DNA of 64,000 bases from Mariprofundaceae bacterium (GCA_030950925.1 JAUZQO010000024.1:1-64000), one strand, 5' to 3'; counted from the stretch's first letter, positions 32,373 to 41,138 are shown. Numbers and translations: made by a program. The notes: generated from the letters alone by a model not told the origin.

Positions 32373-32912
32373 ATGTCAAAAGACTTACTATATGTTGGTA
32401 CGGTTCTTTCGCCGCATGGCTTGAAAGGAACTTTTTCTATTTATTCAGATACCCGGCCTGCCTCTGGCATCGCTGGGTATTCTTCTTGGTTCATTGGCTG
32501 CTCTGCTGATATGGCAAAGCCTTATGCTGTGGAACGTTGTTGGCAGCATGGTAAAGGTATGTTGGTTGATTTGGTAGCAGTAAGCACACGTGAGCAGGCA
32601 GAATCGTTGAAAAAACAGAATATTTATGTGTCACGAGATGAAGTGGATGTCGATGATGATGAATATTTGTGGGAAGATTTGGTGGGCTGTCGCGTGTATG
32701 CCTCCGATGTGTTGTTGGGTGAGGTCAAAGCATTGGAAGCTTATGGTGCGCAAGATATTTTATGTGTGAGAAGCCTGCCTGATATGGAAAAACAAGGTGA
32801 GTGGATGCTTCCATTTATCGAAGATACCATCTTGGCATTGGATTTGGATGGTAAACGTATTGATATTGAATTACTTGAGGGTATGGACGCTTGTTTCACG
32901 CCCAAATCGTAA
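32373..32912 (+). CDS. rimM: Ribosome maturation factor RimM
   Basis: Assists maturation of the 30S head by binding S19. The start is the ATG at 32373 after AGAGG (32363-32367), giving about 179 residues. The N-terminal barrel has YVGTVLSPHGLKGTFSIYS, and the PRC-barrel half has YLWEDLVGCRVYA and WMLPFIEDTI. It overlaps trmD by about 20 bases. Confidence 0.93.
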   Translation: MSKDLLYVGTVLSPHGLKGTFSIYSDTRPASGIAGYSSWFIGCSADMAKPYAVERCWQHGKGMLVDLVAVSTREQAESLKKQNIYVSRDEVDVDDDEYLWEDLVGCRVYASDVLLGEVKALEAYGAQDILCVRSLPDMEKQGEWMLPFIEDTILALDLDGKRIDIELLEGMDACFTPKS

Positions 32913-33559
32913 CCTTATTCCCTGAATTTTTTACATCGCCGTTGGCATGTTCTATTCCCAAGCGTGCGATTGAAGCGGGCTTGGCTCAAGTGGACTGCCT
33001 TCAAATTCGCGATTTTTCTACCGATAAACACCGCAATGTTGATGATAAACCATACGGTGGTGGACCTGGCATGCTCATGAAGGCTGAACCTGTGGTGGGT
33101 TCGATTCGTGAAGCTCGTAAGCGTGACCCACAAACCCATGTGGTCATGTTAACCCCATCGGGTGTTCCTTTTAATCAAGCCAAAGCCCTTGAATATGTTG
33201 AAAAATGCCACATTACCTTGCTTTGCGGACGCTATGAGGGCTTTGATGAACGTATTTGTGATGAGGTGGATGAGCAATTATCACTGGGTGACTATGTATT
33301 GTCGGGTGGTGAACCTGCGGCACTATCTGTTTTGGATGCCTTGATTCGCCTGTTGCCTGGTGTGTTGGGGTCTCCAGAATCTGCGGTGTTGGATTCTTTT
33401 ACAGAAGAAGGAATGCTTGACTGGCCGCATTATACCCGTCCTGAAGTGTTTGAAGGCAAGTCAGTACCCAAAGTCTTGCTTTCAGGTGACCATGCCAAGA
33501 TTGATGCTTGGCGAAAAGAACAGGCTGCTATTCGATCCAAATCACGTCATTTAAGCTGA
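32891..33559 (+). CDS. trmD: tRNA (guanine-N1)-methyltransferase
   Basis: Methylates G37 of tRNAs using SAM, preventing +1 frameshifts. It starts with a TTG at 32891 inside rimM: the resulting MFHAQIVTLFPEFF matches normal TrmD N termini, and GAGG is 10 bases away. The trefoil-knot SAM site is seen in LLCGRYEGFDERI and LGDYVLSGGEPAAL; GGGPGMLMKAEP is near the N terminus. 222 residues is slightly short for the family. rplS, which usually follows, is absent; a repeat and an aminotransferase follow instead. Confidence 0.95.
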   Translation: MFHAQIVTLFPEFFTSPLACSIPKRAIEAGLAQVDCLQIRDFSTDKHRNVDDKPYGGGPGMLMKAEPVVGSIREARKRDPQTHVVMLTPSGVPFNQAKALEYVEKCHITLLCGRYEGFDERICDEVDEQLSLGDYVLSGGEPAALSVLDALIRLLPGVLGSPESAVLDSFTEEGMLDWPHYTRPEVFEGKSVPKVLLSGDHAKIDAWRKEQAAIRSKSRHLS

Positions 33560-33570
33560 AAAATAGGTGT

Positions 33571-33700
33571 ATATAGTCATTCAACTATAGAACTATCATT
33601 TCTATCAACCAATCGTCACCCTCGAGTGCTTGTATCGAGGGTCTATCATTAGATTCTCGATAAAAGATTTCGAGAATGACGAACGAAGAGGTAGCTGAAT
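33571..33700 (+). repeat. Dispersed repeat unit with terminal repeats
   Basis: Core 33614-33681 (CGTCACCCTCGAG...GAGAATGACG). The left end begins ATATAGTCATTCAACTAT at 33571; the right end is a degenerate GAATTCAAGTGATA near 33696-33709, just inside the aminotransferase 3' end. It occupies the gap between the convergent trmD and aminotransferase genes. Confidence 0.8.
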
Positions 33701-34909
33701 TCAAGTGATAAGTGTTTTCACGGCATCTGCAATACGGTTGATGGCATCTTCCAGTGTTTCTTGTGCCACTGCATACGAAAAACGAACCTGTCCTGCTGAA
33801 CCGAATGCAGTACCAGGCACCAATGCCACGCCTGCGACATCAAGCAACCATTCGCATACCATCACATCATCTTCCAGCACAAGGCCATCGCTTGTTGTTT
33901 TTCCAAGCCAACCTGAAATGGAAGGAAACACATAAAAAGCACCGTCGGGCATCAAACAATCGACACCGTCCATATCATTTAGTGCCTTCACCAACCATGT
34001 CCGACGTTTTGCATACGTTTCCACCATCTGATCCAATGCACCCGTTGAGCCTTGCAATGCAGCCAAGGCAGCTTTTTGTGCAATCGATGATGGGTTGGAT
34101 GTGGATTGTCCTTGAATTTTACTCATCGCTTTAATCAGTTGCACGGAAGCGGCACAAAAGCCAATGCGCCAGCCCGTCATACAATAAGCTTTGGAGACAC
34201 CATTGAAGGTAATGGTACGCTCTTTTAAGTCAGGATTCACTTGGGCAAAGGTCACGAATTTTTTACCATCAAAAATAATTTTTTCATACATATCATCGGT
34301 GGCCACAGCCACATGCGGATGTTTTCTCAACACCTCACCCAAGGCAGCCAAATCATCCCAAGAATATGCCATACCTGTTGGATTAGAGGGTGAATTTAAG
34401 AATAACAACTTGGTTTTTGGCGTAATCGCTGCTTCCAACTCCGCCGCAGTTAATTTAAAATCAGTGTTAGAAAGACAAGCTACAATCACAGGCTTACCTT
34501 CTGCCAACAACACCATATCAGGATAGGAAACCCAATAAGGCGCAGGGATAATGACTTCATCACCCGCATCAATCATCGCCATCAACAAGTTAAAAATACA
34601 CTGCTTACCACCTGTCGAAACCAAAATATTTTCAGGTGCATAATCCAAATCATTGTCACGCTTGAATTTCGCAGCCACTTCCTGACGCAGTTCAGGAATC
34701 CCTGGCACCGCGGTATAACGGGTAAAACCGCTGCGAATCGCTTCAATACCTGCCTCACATGCTGCTTGTGGCGTATCAAAATCAGGCTCACCCACAGAAA
34801 GTGAAATAATATTACGTCCTGAAGCACGCAATTCAGCAGCCTTGGCAGTAATGGCAAGTGTTGCAGATGGTTTAACACGTTGAACGCGGTTGGATAATTG
34901 AATAGTCAT
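33701..34909 (-). CDS. Aspartate aminotransferase (class I/II PLP aminotransferase)
   Basis: Fold-type I aminotransferase of about 402 residues from the ATG at 34907-34909; an ATG at 34931-34933 is the alternative. SLSVGEPDFDTP near residue 40, NSPSNPTGMAY, and the PLP-binding Lys in NGVSKAYCMTGWRIGF are typical of the Ib subgroup aspartate/prephenate aminotransferases. The final Arg that binds the substrate carboxylate is in GQVRFSYA. The 3' end abuts a repeat element. Whether it shares a promoter with the redox genes upstream is unclear. Confidence 0.9.
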   Translation of the reverse strand: MTIQLSNRVQRVKPSATLAITAKAAELRASGRNIISLSVGEPDFDTPQAACEAGIEAIRSGFTRYTAVPGIPELRQEVAAKFKRDNDLDYAPENILVSTGGKQCIFNLLMAMIDAGDEVIIPAPYWVSYPDMVLLAEGKPVIVACLSNTDFKLTAAELEAAITPKTKLLFLNSPSNPTGMAYSWDDLAALGEVLRKHPHVAVATDDMYEKIIFDGKKFVTFAQVNPDLKERTITFNGVSKAYCMTGWRIGFCAASVQLIKAMSKIQGQSTSNPSSIAQKAALAALQGSTGALDQMVETYAKRRTWLVKALNDMDGVDCLMPDGAFYVFPSISGWLGKTTSDGLVLEDDVMVCEWLLDVAGVALVPGTAFGSAGQVRFSYAVAQETLEDAINRIADAVKTLIT

Positions 34910-34957
34910 GCTGACAACATGCCCAAAAATCATATCAAAATCAATCTTTCCGCATCA

Positions 34958-35905
34958 CTAATAGCCAAACTTTTCAATGCGATCATGGGGTGCATTGAAA
35001 TCTAAGCTTGGTCCTTTGGGTACAATACGCGTTGGATTGATACTCTCATGACTGCCATAATAATGTTGTTTAATATGTCCCATATTCACGGTTTCTCGTA
35101 CATAGTCATATTGATACAATTCACGAAGATAATGGGATAAATTCGGATAATCGGCAATACGTTGGCGATTGCATTTAAAATGCCCAACATAGACAGCATC
35201 AAAACGAATCAGCGTGGTAAACAAACGCCAATCCGCCTCAGTCAAGCGGTGACCGACCAAATAACGCTGTTGGCTTAAACGTTTTTCCAAGGTATCCAAC
35301 GCAGAAAATAAACGATCAAATGCTTCATCATAGGCTTGTTGCGTGGTGGCAAAACCACAGCGGTACACACCATTGTTGATGTTCGTGTAAACAAAATCAT
35401 TGGTATCATCAATGTCACTGCGTAATTCCTCAGGGTAAAAATCCTTCGTATTGCCTGTGAGCGCATCAAATGCTGTATTAAACATGCGGATAATCTCTGC
35501 GGATTCATTGGATACAATCGTTTTTTTCTGTTTATCCCACAAAATTGGCACTGTGACGCGCCCCGAATAGTGAGCATCTGCAAGGGTATAAAGCTGATGG
35601 GCATATTCAAAGCCATACAGCGGTTCAGGCACATCAAACTGCCAACCCGATGCTAACATATCAGGGCTCATCACAGTCACCTCAATCAGTGATTCCAAGC
35701 CTTTGAATTTGCGGAAAATAAGCGTGCGGTGCGCCCAAGGGCATGCCAATGACACATACAAATGATAACGCCCTGCTTCGGGAGGAAAATCACCTCCCAC
35801 TGAAATATGATTGAGAAATTGAGAGGCTTTGCGCTCAAATTTTCCACCCGTCGATGCCGTGTCATACCATTGATCATGCCAGATTCCATCCACCAGCAAA
35901 CCCAT
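34958..35905 (-). CDS. Glutathionyl-hydroquinone reductase-like protein
   Basis: 315-residue omega/xi-class glutathione transferase (YqjG/PcpF/ECM4 type) that reduces glutathionyl-hydroquinones. The catalytic Cys is in SLACPWAHRTLIFR; VPILWDKQKKTIVSNES follows in the thioredoxin domain, and VGHRLTEADWRLFTTLIRFD is the signature of the C-terminal domain. Its ATG shares a base with the stop of the Old Yellow Enzyme gene upstream (TAATG), so the two are coupled. Confidence 0.9.
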   Translation of the reverse strand: MGLLVDGIWHDQWYDTASTGGKFERKASQFLNHISVGGDFPPEAGRYHLYVSLACPWAHRTLIFRKFKGLESLIEVTVMSPDMLASGWQFDVPEPLYGFEYAHQLYTLADAHYSGRVTVPILWDKQKKTIVSNESAEIIRMFNTAFDALTGNTKDFYPEELRSDIDDTNDFVYTNINNGVYRCGFATTQQAYDEAFDRLFSALDTLEKRLSQQRYLVGHRLTEADWRLFTTLIRFDAVYVGHFKCNRQRIADYPNLSHYLRELYQYDYVRETVNMGHIKQHYYGSHESINPTRIVPKGPSLDFNAPHDRIEKFGY

Positions 35906-36978
35906 TAGTTGGCTGCCAGAGTTGGGTAATCGGTATAACCATGCGCATCCCCACCATAAAATGTAGTTTGATCCACATCATTTAAGGCTGCGCCCTGCTT
36001 GAAACGCTCGGGCAGATCAGGATTGGCTAAAAAGGGGATGCCATAAGCGACCAAGTCTGCCTTAGCATCGGTTAACGCTGCATTTCCACGTGCTTTGTCA
36101 TAACCACCATTGGCAATATAACAGCCCGCGAAAGTCTTCCTTAACGATGTCATATCCACGCTATCATGACTCTCACCTGTCATGGATACTTCCACCACAT
36201 GTAAATACACAGGCTTGAGCGCAGATAGCACCATGGCAACATGTTCAAACAAGGCTTGTGGTGCAGAATCTTGCATATCATTGAAGGCATTGACGGGGGA
36301 AATACGTACCCCCACTTTATCGGCGCCAATTTCTCCGATTACGGCTGCGGCGATTTCCAATAAAAAACGCGTGCGGTTTTCAAGGCTACCACCATATAAA
36401 TCTTTGCGTTGATTGCTGCCATCGCGTAAGAACTGATCAATCAAATAACCATTGGCAGCATGAATTTCAACACCATCAAAACCAGCTTGTATAGCATTGG
36501 CTGCGGCATGACGATAATCATCAACAATACTTGCGATTTCATCCACCGATAAAGCACGTGGCGTGACAAAATCTTTCATACCTTCGTAGGTAAAGGCCTG
36601 CCCTTGTGCTTGAATAGCTGACGGTGCAACAGGCAAGCTTTCAGCATGAAAATCAGGGTGTGAAATACGCCCACAATGCCACAATTGAATAAATATTTTA
36701 CCACCTTGATTATGCACTGCTTGGGTGACATTTTTCCAACTTTCCACCTGTGCATCATTATAAATGCCTGGTGTTGCAGGATAACCCACACCTTGGGTTG
36801 AAATTTGCGCACCTTCGGTGATGATCAATCCAGCCGATGCACGTTGACTGTAATACTCGGTCATCATCGCTGTCGCGATCCCTTCTGGCGCACGATTGCG
36901 CGTCATGGGTGCCATCACCATGCGATTGCTAAGGTTTAGTGAACCCAATGTGTAGCTTGAAAAAACGTTGTTATTCAT
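35905..36978 (-). CDS. Old Yellow Enzyme family ene-reductase (NemA-like)
   Basis: FMN-dependent NAD(P)H ene-reductase of 357 residues acting on electrophilic alkenes, quinones or nitro-compounds. FMN and substrate motifs: NRMVMAPMTRNRA, LWHCGRISHPDFH, VEIHAANGYLIDQFLRDGSN (His/Asn substrate anchor) and LYGGSLENRTRFLLE. Coupled to the downstream glutathionyl-hydroquinone reductase gene. The 92-base gap upstream, toward the CDGSH gene, contains short GTATCA/ATACTTAA pieces similar to the repeat ends. Confidence 0.93.
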   Translation of the reverse strand: MNNNVFSSYTLGSLNLSNRMVMAPMTRNRAPEGIATAMMTEYYSQRASAGLIITEGAQISTQGVGYPATPGIYNDAQVESWKNVTQAVHNQGGKIFIQLWHCGRISHPDFHAESLPVAPSAIQAQGQAFTYEGMKDFVTPRALSVDEIASIVDDYRHAAANAIQAGFDGVEIHAANGYLIDQFLRDGSNQRKDLYGGSLENRTRFLLEIAAAVIGEIGADKVGVRISPVNAFNDMQDSAPQALFEHVAMVLSALKPVYLHVVEVSMTGESHDSVDMTSLRKTFAGCYIANGGYDKARGNAALTDAKADLVAYGIPFLANPDLPERFKQGAALNDVDQTTFYGGDAHGYTDYPTLAAN

Positions 36979-37070
36979 CGTTGTGTCCTCTTAGTTATCG
37001 TCGTTGAAGTATCAAATGACCTAACAGATTGGTTTCATACTTAAAACAGGATATATCCAATGTGCTATGC

Positions 37071-37307
37071 TTACAGTGTTTGGTGTGAACCATCGCAAAA
37101 TGCACCTTTTTTACTGTGTTTGCATTGGCATAGAGCCACTGTTTTCTTTTCGCTAATTTCTATGACTTCAGGTGTAAATTCTGTGCCAGCATGTGAGCCA
37201 TCACAAAAGGGTTGGTTGGCAGATTTTCCGCAGCTGCACCAGTAGTAAGTGCCAGGTTCTAAGCTCAAGACGATGGGTTGTTTGGCGACGATTATAGGTT
37301 CACTCAT
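37071..37307 (-). CDS. Double CDGSH iron-sulfur protein
   Basis: 78 residues with two CDGSH 2Fe-2S sites: Cys24-Cys26-Cys35-His39 and Cys60-Cys62-Cys71-His75. This tandem layout resembles mitochondrial CISD3 (MiNT) and its bacterial relatives. The 3Cys-1His clusters are redox- and pH-labile and suit electron or cluster transfer. It lies five bases downstream of the YceI gene in the same operon. Confidence 0.93.
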   Translation of the reverse strand: MSEPIIVAKQPIVLSLEPGTYYWCSCGKSANQPFCDGSHAGTEFTPEVIEISEKKTVALCQCKHSKKGAFCDGSHQTL

Positions 37308-37312
37308 ATTGA

Positions 37313-37906
37313 TTACTCCTTGATTCCTTCAATGGATATGTTCAGTTCAACACTGTCAGACATTGGGCCAAGTTTGGGGGCAAACGGCATACTGTAATCG
37401 GATAAATGCAAGGTGGTATGGGCTTCAAAACCACGGCGATAGCCGCCCCAAGGATCTTTACCCGTGCCAATTTGATTCACATCAAGATCGACTGCTTTGC
37501 TTACGCCGCGCATGGTTAGTATGCCATGCATGATACCATGACCATTGCCCTTATCTTCATAAGATGTGCTGTTATATGTTATCACAGGGAACTTTTTTGC
37601 CGCAAAAAAATCAGGGCTGCGCAGGTGCTTGTTACGTTCGGCATGGTTGGTGTCGATACTCATCGCATCAATGGTTACATGTACACTGTTATGTTTGGCA
37701 TTGGCATCATCAAAAGTGAAATCCCCATTGAACTTACGGAATTCACCATACATCCAGCTATAACCCAAGTGCTTCACCTTAAATTGAATAAAGGCATGTT
37801 GCCCCTTAATATCGAATTTGTAATGCTCTTCGCTAGCCATGGCAGTAGAAGCCATAAAGCCAGTATATAATAAAGCGACCGTTGCCGCACATTGCTTGAG
37901 TTTCAT
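37313..37906 (-). CDS. YceI family periplasmic protein
   Basis: 197 residues with a signal peptide cut near AMA-SEEHYKF. The mature lipocalin-like barrel follows the YceI pattern (FIQFKVKHLGYSWMYGEF, FDDANAKHNSVHVTI, HLRSPDFFAAKKFP). Family members bind isoprenoid quinones or other long hydrophobic molecules in the periplasm. It lies 10 bases from the cytochrome b561 gene, a combination often seen and consistent with quinone chemistry. Confidence 0.93.
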   Translation of the reverse strand: MKLKQCAATVALLYTGFMASTAMASEEHYKFDIKGQHAFIQFKVKHLGYSWMYGEFRKFNGDFTFDDANAKHNSVHVTIDAMSIDTNHAERNKHLRSPDFFAAKKFPVITYNSTSYEDKGNGHGIMHGILTMRGVSKAVDLDVNQIGTGKDPWGGYRRGFEAHTTLHLSDYSMPFAPKLGPMSDSVELNISIEGIKE

Positions 37907-37916
37907 AGACTCTCCT

Positions 37917-38474
37917 TTAGTTTTTCTTTGATTTTAAACCCAACATACGCCGTAACGTATGATCTTTGTCAATAATGTGATGCTTCAATGCCGCTGCGCC
38001 ATGTAAACATGCCAAAGCCATGGCTGACCATGCAAGGTACTGGTGCATGATCCCCAACAAATCGGTGGTGTCTTTGTCGAAAGTAATCAATGCAGGCACG
38101 GTAAACCAGCCAAACACATCAATGCCCACACCCTCTGCGGTGGGAATCAGATAGCCTGTCACCATCAACAAAAACAATAACACATAATGTAAACGGTGGA
38201 CGGATAGTGCGATCACTTGCTCCCAAGCTTCACCCATCAATTCAGGTCGAATATTAAGCAACCGCCATAGCCAACGAAACAACAACAAAGCCAACAATAA
38301 AATGCCGATGGATTTATGCAGTTCAGGTGCATGGTGATACCAACTATCATAATAACCAAGGGTGCGCATCCATACACCCAAAGCAAACATACCAACCACA
38401 GCCCATGCCATCAGCCAGTGAATGGCTATCGCCACCCAGCCATAACGGTCTGTTTGATTGAATAACGGTGTCAT
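37917..38474 (-). CDS. Cytochrome b561
   Basis: Four-helix inner-membrane diheme b-type cytochrome of 185 residues. Candidate heme His residues lie in AIAIHWLMAWAV, APELHKSIGILL, LHYVLLFLLMVTGYL and GIMHQYLAWSAMA. Bacterial homologues (CybB) oxidise ubiquinol and reduce superoxide. Its start overlaps the stop of the TetR gene by 4 bases, so it is under that regulator's promoter. Confidence 0.92.
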   Translation of the reverse strand: MTPLFNQTDRYGWVAIAIHWLMAWAVVGMFALGVWMRTLGYYDSWYHHAPELHKSIGILLLALLLFRWLWRLLNIRPELMGEAWEQVIALSVHRLHYVLLFLLMVTGYLIPTAEGVGIDVFGWFTVPALITFDKDTTDLLGIMHQYLAWSAMALACLHGAAALKHHIIDKDHTLRRMLGLKSKKN

Positions 38475-39061
38475 GTATGGCTACTTAAGCCTGTGTACAG
38501 CAGCTCTATCAGGCGATTAAGATCCACAGTTAATATTTCCAGAGAATTATTTTGCAAGGCAAGCGGACTGTTATAACGCAAGGTTGCTTGATGAATATCG
38601 TATGCCGTTTGTTGACAATTTGAACACGCAAAACTTCCTTGTTCAAGCCCTTGCTTAAGGATATTTGCCATGCTGGCAATCACTTTTTCTTCGTATGTTA
38701 ACAAGACACGGATATGTTTACTCTGAATGTATTGGATGAAATCAAACAAATGTCGGGTATCTGAAAATTGGGCATAAGCCATGCCTAAACGTGTTTGCAA
38801 AAAAGCACGCAGTGCATCCAAGGCTTGGCTTTCTTCCGCTGCCGCCGCTTGCCCTGCATCCAGCTTTTCTTGTAATTGTTGCTCCATACATGCCACCATC
38901 ATGGCATCTTTATTTTTAAAGTGGCGGTAAAGGTTGCCCACACTCATATCGCAATCAGCAGCGATTTCTGCCATCGTTGTTTTGCACGGTCCATAATCAG
39001 AAAAACGCTGACGTGCTGACTGCAATATTTGATGGGTGGCTTGGTTCATGTGGCGAACCAT
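38471..39061 (-). CDS. TetR family transcriptional regulator
   Basis: 196-residue repressor. The N-terminal helix-turn-helix reads TTMAEIAADCDMSVGNLYRHF followed by KNKDAMMVACM; the C-terminal helical ligand domain is variable and includes a CSNCQQ segment with two Cys that might sense electrophiles. The start may be the ATG at 39061 or four codons later. It autoregulates by inference: a long palindrome lies 10 bases before the start. First gene of the cytochrome b561-YceI-CDGSH operon. Confidence 0.9.
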   Translation of the reverse strand: MVRHMNQATHQILQSARQRFSDYGPCKTTMAEIAADCDMSVGNLYRHFKNKDAMMVACMEQQLQEKLDAGQAAAAEESQALDALRAFLQTRLGMAYAQFSDTRHLFDFIQYIQSKHIRVLLTYEEKVIASMANILKQGLEQGSFACSNCQQTAYDIHQATLRYNSPLALQNNSLEILTVDLNRLIELLYTGLSSHT

Positions 39062-39070
39062 AAGCTTATA

Positions 39071-39103
39071 AATAATGAATGTAAATGCATTATATTCATT
39101 ATT
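39071..39103. promoter_or_regulatory. Palindromic operator for the TetR gene
   Basis: A 33-base inverted repeat with perfect 10-base arms, AATAATGAAT (39071-39080) and ATTCATTATT (39094-39103), and further partial symmetry in the centre. On the minus strand a TATAAT (39089-39094) lies inside it, so bound TetR protein would block the promoter of its own operon. I see no good -35. Confidence 0.7.
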
Positions 39104-39220
39104 TAGTCGAGTGGGTGCAATTGCCCCTCAGGTCATCTGTTGGACTTAGAGAGACCTCGAAAAAGAACGGCTTACTTGTCTAACTGGTGTTACGAAGTTG
39201 TTCATAACAAAAGCTCATTG

Positions 39221-39250
39221 CCTCATCTCCGAATGCTTGTGTCGGGAATC
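39221..39250 (+). repeat. Partial copy of the dispersed repeat
   Basis: Only hairpin 1 with shifted boundaries is left (CTCATCTCCGAATGCTTGTG, then TCGGGAATC). It lies in the otherwise empty 39104-39305 gap between the TetR operator and the cytochrome c gene, which holds no gene I can support. Confidence 0.55.
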
Positions 39251-39305
39251 TTTTGTAAAGACCCAAAGCACTACTCAATGCCAAAAAGTTATGTTTTTTT
39301 GTTTT

Positions 39306-39659
39306 TTAGAATTCAGTCAGTAGGTAGGCAATCACATTCGCGCGTTTTTCATCATCCTGCATATCAGGTATTTGTGGCATGTGAATGCCATATTTGTTTT
39401 TACCCAACAATGCTTGGGCGTAACGGTCATGCTTGAGAACTTCACTGGGGTTTTTTAACCATGCATTCAGCCAAGCAACATCACGACGTGTACCAATACC
39501 CGTTAAGTCGGGGGCAAATTTCTGTTCGCCACCCATGCCATGACAATGAATACAGACCGATTGGAAAATATTTTTTCCTTGTTCTGTATTGCCTGCCCAT
39601 GTTGAGGGAAGCAGGGCAAACATGATGGAAAAGAAAAATGTGAATTGGAAGCTGCGCAT
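39306..39659 (-). CDS. Small periplasmic c-type cytochrome
   Basis: About 117 residues from the ATG at 39657-39659, preceded by AGGAGA. A signal peptide ends near TWA-GNTEQG. A single heme site CIHCH (36-40 from this start) and a likely distal Met in HMPQIPDMQ give a class I monoheme cytochrome c. The segment PDLTGIGTRRDVAWLNAWLK is common in oxidase- or sulfur-linked cytochromes. Divergent from bamD. It could pass electrons between periplasmic partners; none is adjacent. Confidence 0.92.
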   Translation of the reverse strand: MRSFQFTFFFSIMFALLPSTWAGNTEQGKNIFQSVCIHCHGMGGEQKFAPDLTGIGTRRDVAWLNAWLKNPSEVLKHDRYAQALLGKNKYGIHMPQIPDMQDDEKRANVIAYLLTEF

Positions 39660-39758
39660 AAAGTCTCCTTTGGCGTGTAAACGCCGCAATATATGGCATC
39701 AATATGCGATAGTAAATCTATGATAGGTTTCTTGGAAAGCTATGCTTACACGGCTATG

Positions 39759-40490
39759 ATGCCGCGCATGAAATATTTTTCTTTATGTATCGTCATGATA
39801 AGTTTGCTATCCGCATGCGCTAAAACGCACGAACGCATGTCAAACTCTCCCAAAGATGATTATCAATATGCCCAAGGTTTGATGGATAATCATGATTATA
39901 CGCGAGCGACGGTATTTCTTGAGAAATTTTCGGGTAAACATCCGTATAGTGAGTATGCAGCCAAAGCAGAGATGTTACGGTTATATGCTGCATATAAGGA
40001 TGAGGAATATATTTTAAGTGAAACCTTGGCGATACGCTTTCTGAAACAGCATCCACGTCATGCGGATTTGGCTTATGTGCAATACATGTTGGCCATGAGT
40101 TATATCAAGGAATCGGGAGATTCAGAACGGGATCAAACGGCAACCCACCATGCGATGGATGCATTGAAAAGATTGTTGAAAAAACATCCTGATTCAAAAT
40201 ATACAGCAGAGGCAGCGCAATACTTGCAAAAAATGCGCAATAAACTGGCGCAACATGAATTGTATGTGGGTCAATTTTACTATCAACATGAACGTTATGT
40301 TGCCGCTGCCAATCGCTTTCAGGTGGTCATGAACAAATATCAAACCAGCCCTGCGATTGAAGAAGCCTTGTATTATTTATCGGCCAGTTATGTGCAGTTA
40401 AAGTTGACCCAAAATGCAAAAGATATTGCGGCAATTTTGAAACATAACTTTCCAGACAGTGGCTGGAGTGAAAAAGCTGCTTCGCTTTAG
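39759..40490 (+). CDS. bamD: Outer membrane assembly lipoprotein BamD
   Basis: TPR lipoprotein of the Bam complex that folds outer-membrane proteins. From the ATG at 39759 the signal ends in the lipobox LLSAC (Cys20); ATG 39768 is an alternative, and neither has a strong ribosome site. The mature part shows TPR-like helices: YAQGLMDNHDYTRATVFLEK, HPYSEYAAKAEML, FYYQHERYVAAANRFQVV and EALYYLSASYVQL, in the order seen in BamD. The next gene begins inside its end. Confidence 0.88.
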   Translation: MPRMKYFSLCIVMISLLSACAKTHERMSNSPKDDYQYAQGLMDNHDYTRATVFLEKFSGKHPYSEYAAKAEMLRLYAAYKDEEYILSETLAIRFLKQHPRHADLAYVQYMLAMSYIKESGDSERDQTATHHAMDALKRLLKKHPDSKYTAEAAQYLQKMRNKLAQHELYVGQFYYQHERYVAAANRFQVVMNKYQTSPAIEEALYYLSASYVQLKLTQNAKDIAAILKHNFPDSGWSEKAASL

Positions 40491-40878
40491 CTTTTATACT
40501 TTCATCATGGTCTGGATCGTGGGCTGTTCAGCCAATGAGCATGAGGCGGTTGAACAGGTGTTGAATCAGCGTAGTCAAGCCATGCACGAAAAAAACATAC
40601 AAGATTATGCAGCATTGATTGCCAATGATTATATTGCTTTAGGTCGTGATAAGAAAAAGGTGGTCGATGATGTGCAGCACCTGTTTCAAACCTTTGATAA
40701 AATTCAGATGGTGACACATGATCGTACGGTTCGCGTGTTACCACATGGTCATGCGGAATGTGAGCAAAGTTATACGCTCAAAGCGTATGCTGATGGTCAG
40801 TGGCGTGTGATGACACGTCGAGAGCAATTGATGTTGCAGAAAAAAGGTGGTGTTTGGAAAGTGACAGCGGGGCTATAG
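40468..40878 (+). CDS. NTF2/SnoaL-like lipoprotein
   Basis: About 136 residues. Starting from the GTG at 40468 (MKKLLRFSFYTF; a GTG at 40459 is the alternative), a hydrophobic signal ends in a lipobox-like IVGC. The mature part EAVEQVLNQRSQAMHEKNIQDYAALIAND...Y.A ending KKGGVWKVTAGL fits the cystatin/NTF2-like fold used by small ligand-binding or scaffold proteins. The function is unknown. It overlaps the bamD end by 23 bases, so it is translationally coupled to it. Confidence 0.65.
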   Translation: MKKLLRFSFYTFIMVWIVGCSANEHEAVEQVLNQRSQAMHEKNIQDYAALIANDYIALGRDKKKVVDDVQHLFQTFDKIQMVTHDRTVRVLPHGHAECEQSYTLKAYADGQWRVMTRREQLMLQKKGGVWKVTAGL

Positions 40879-41138
40879 TCATTTAAGTATTGATTGATCC
40901 TTACTGTCATACCCGAAACCTTGTATTGGGAATCTATTCTATAGTCGTTTAAGTATGAATACTACATTATGTTGCTGTCACCCTCGAATGCTTGTGTCGA
41001 GGGTCTATTGATAGATTCCAGACACAAGTACTCTGGAATGACGGTGGTTTAATACTTGAATCACTATATAGTTTAGGGAGATCCTCGACAAAAGCACGCG
41101 AGGATGACAAGGTGATTTCATCCTTAAACGACCATATA
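40873..41138. repeat. Nested pair of MITE-like units
   Basis: An outer unit in inverted orientation (ends CTATAGTCATTTAAGTATTG at 40873 and TCCTTAAACGACCATATA at 41138) is split by an inner unit. The inner unit runs 40939-41069, with ends CTATAGTCGTTTAAGTAT and ATACTTGAATCACTATAT and core 40976-41043. Outer hairpin 2 lies left of the inner unit and outer hairpin 1 (GATCCTCGACAAAAGCACG...) lies right of it at 41080-41107. The insertion point is the central TCTAT of the outer core. Confidence 0.8.
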
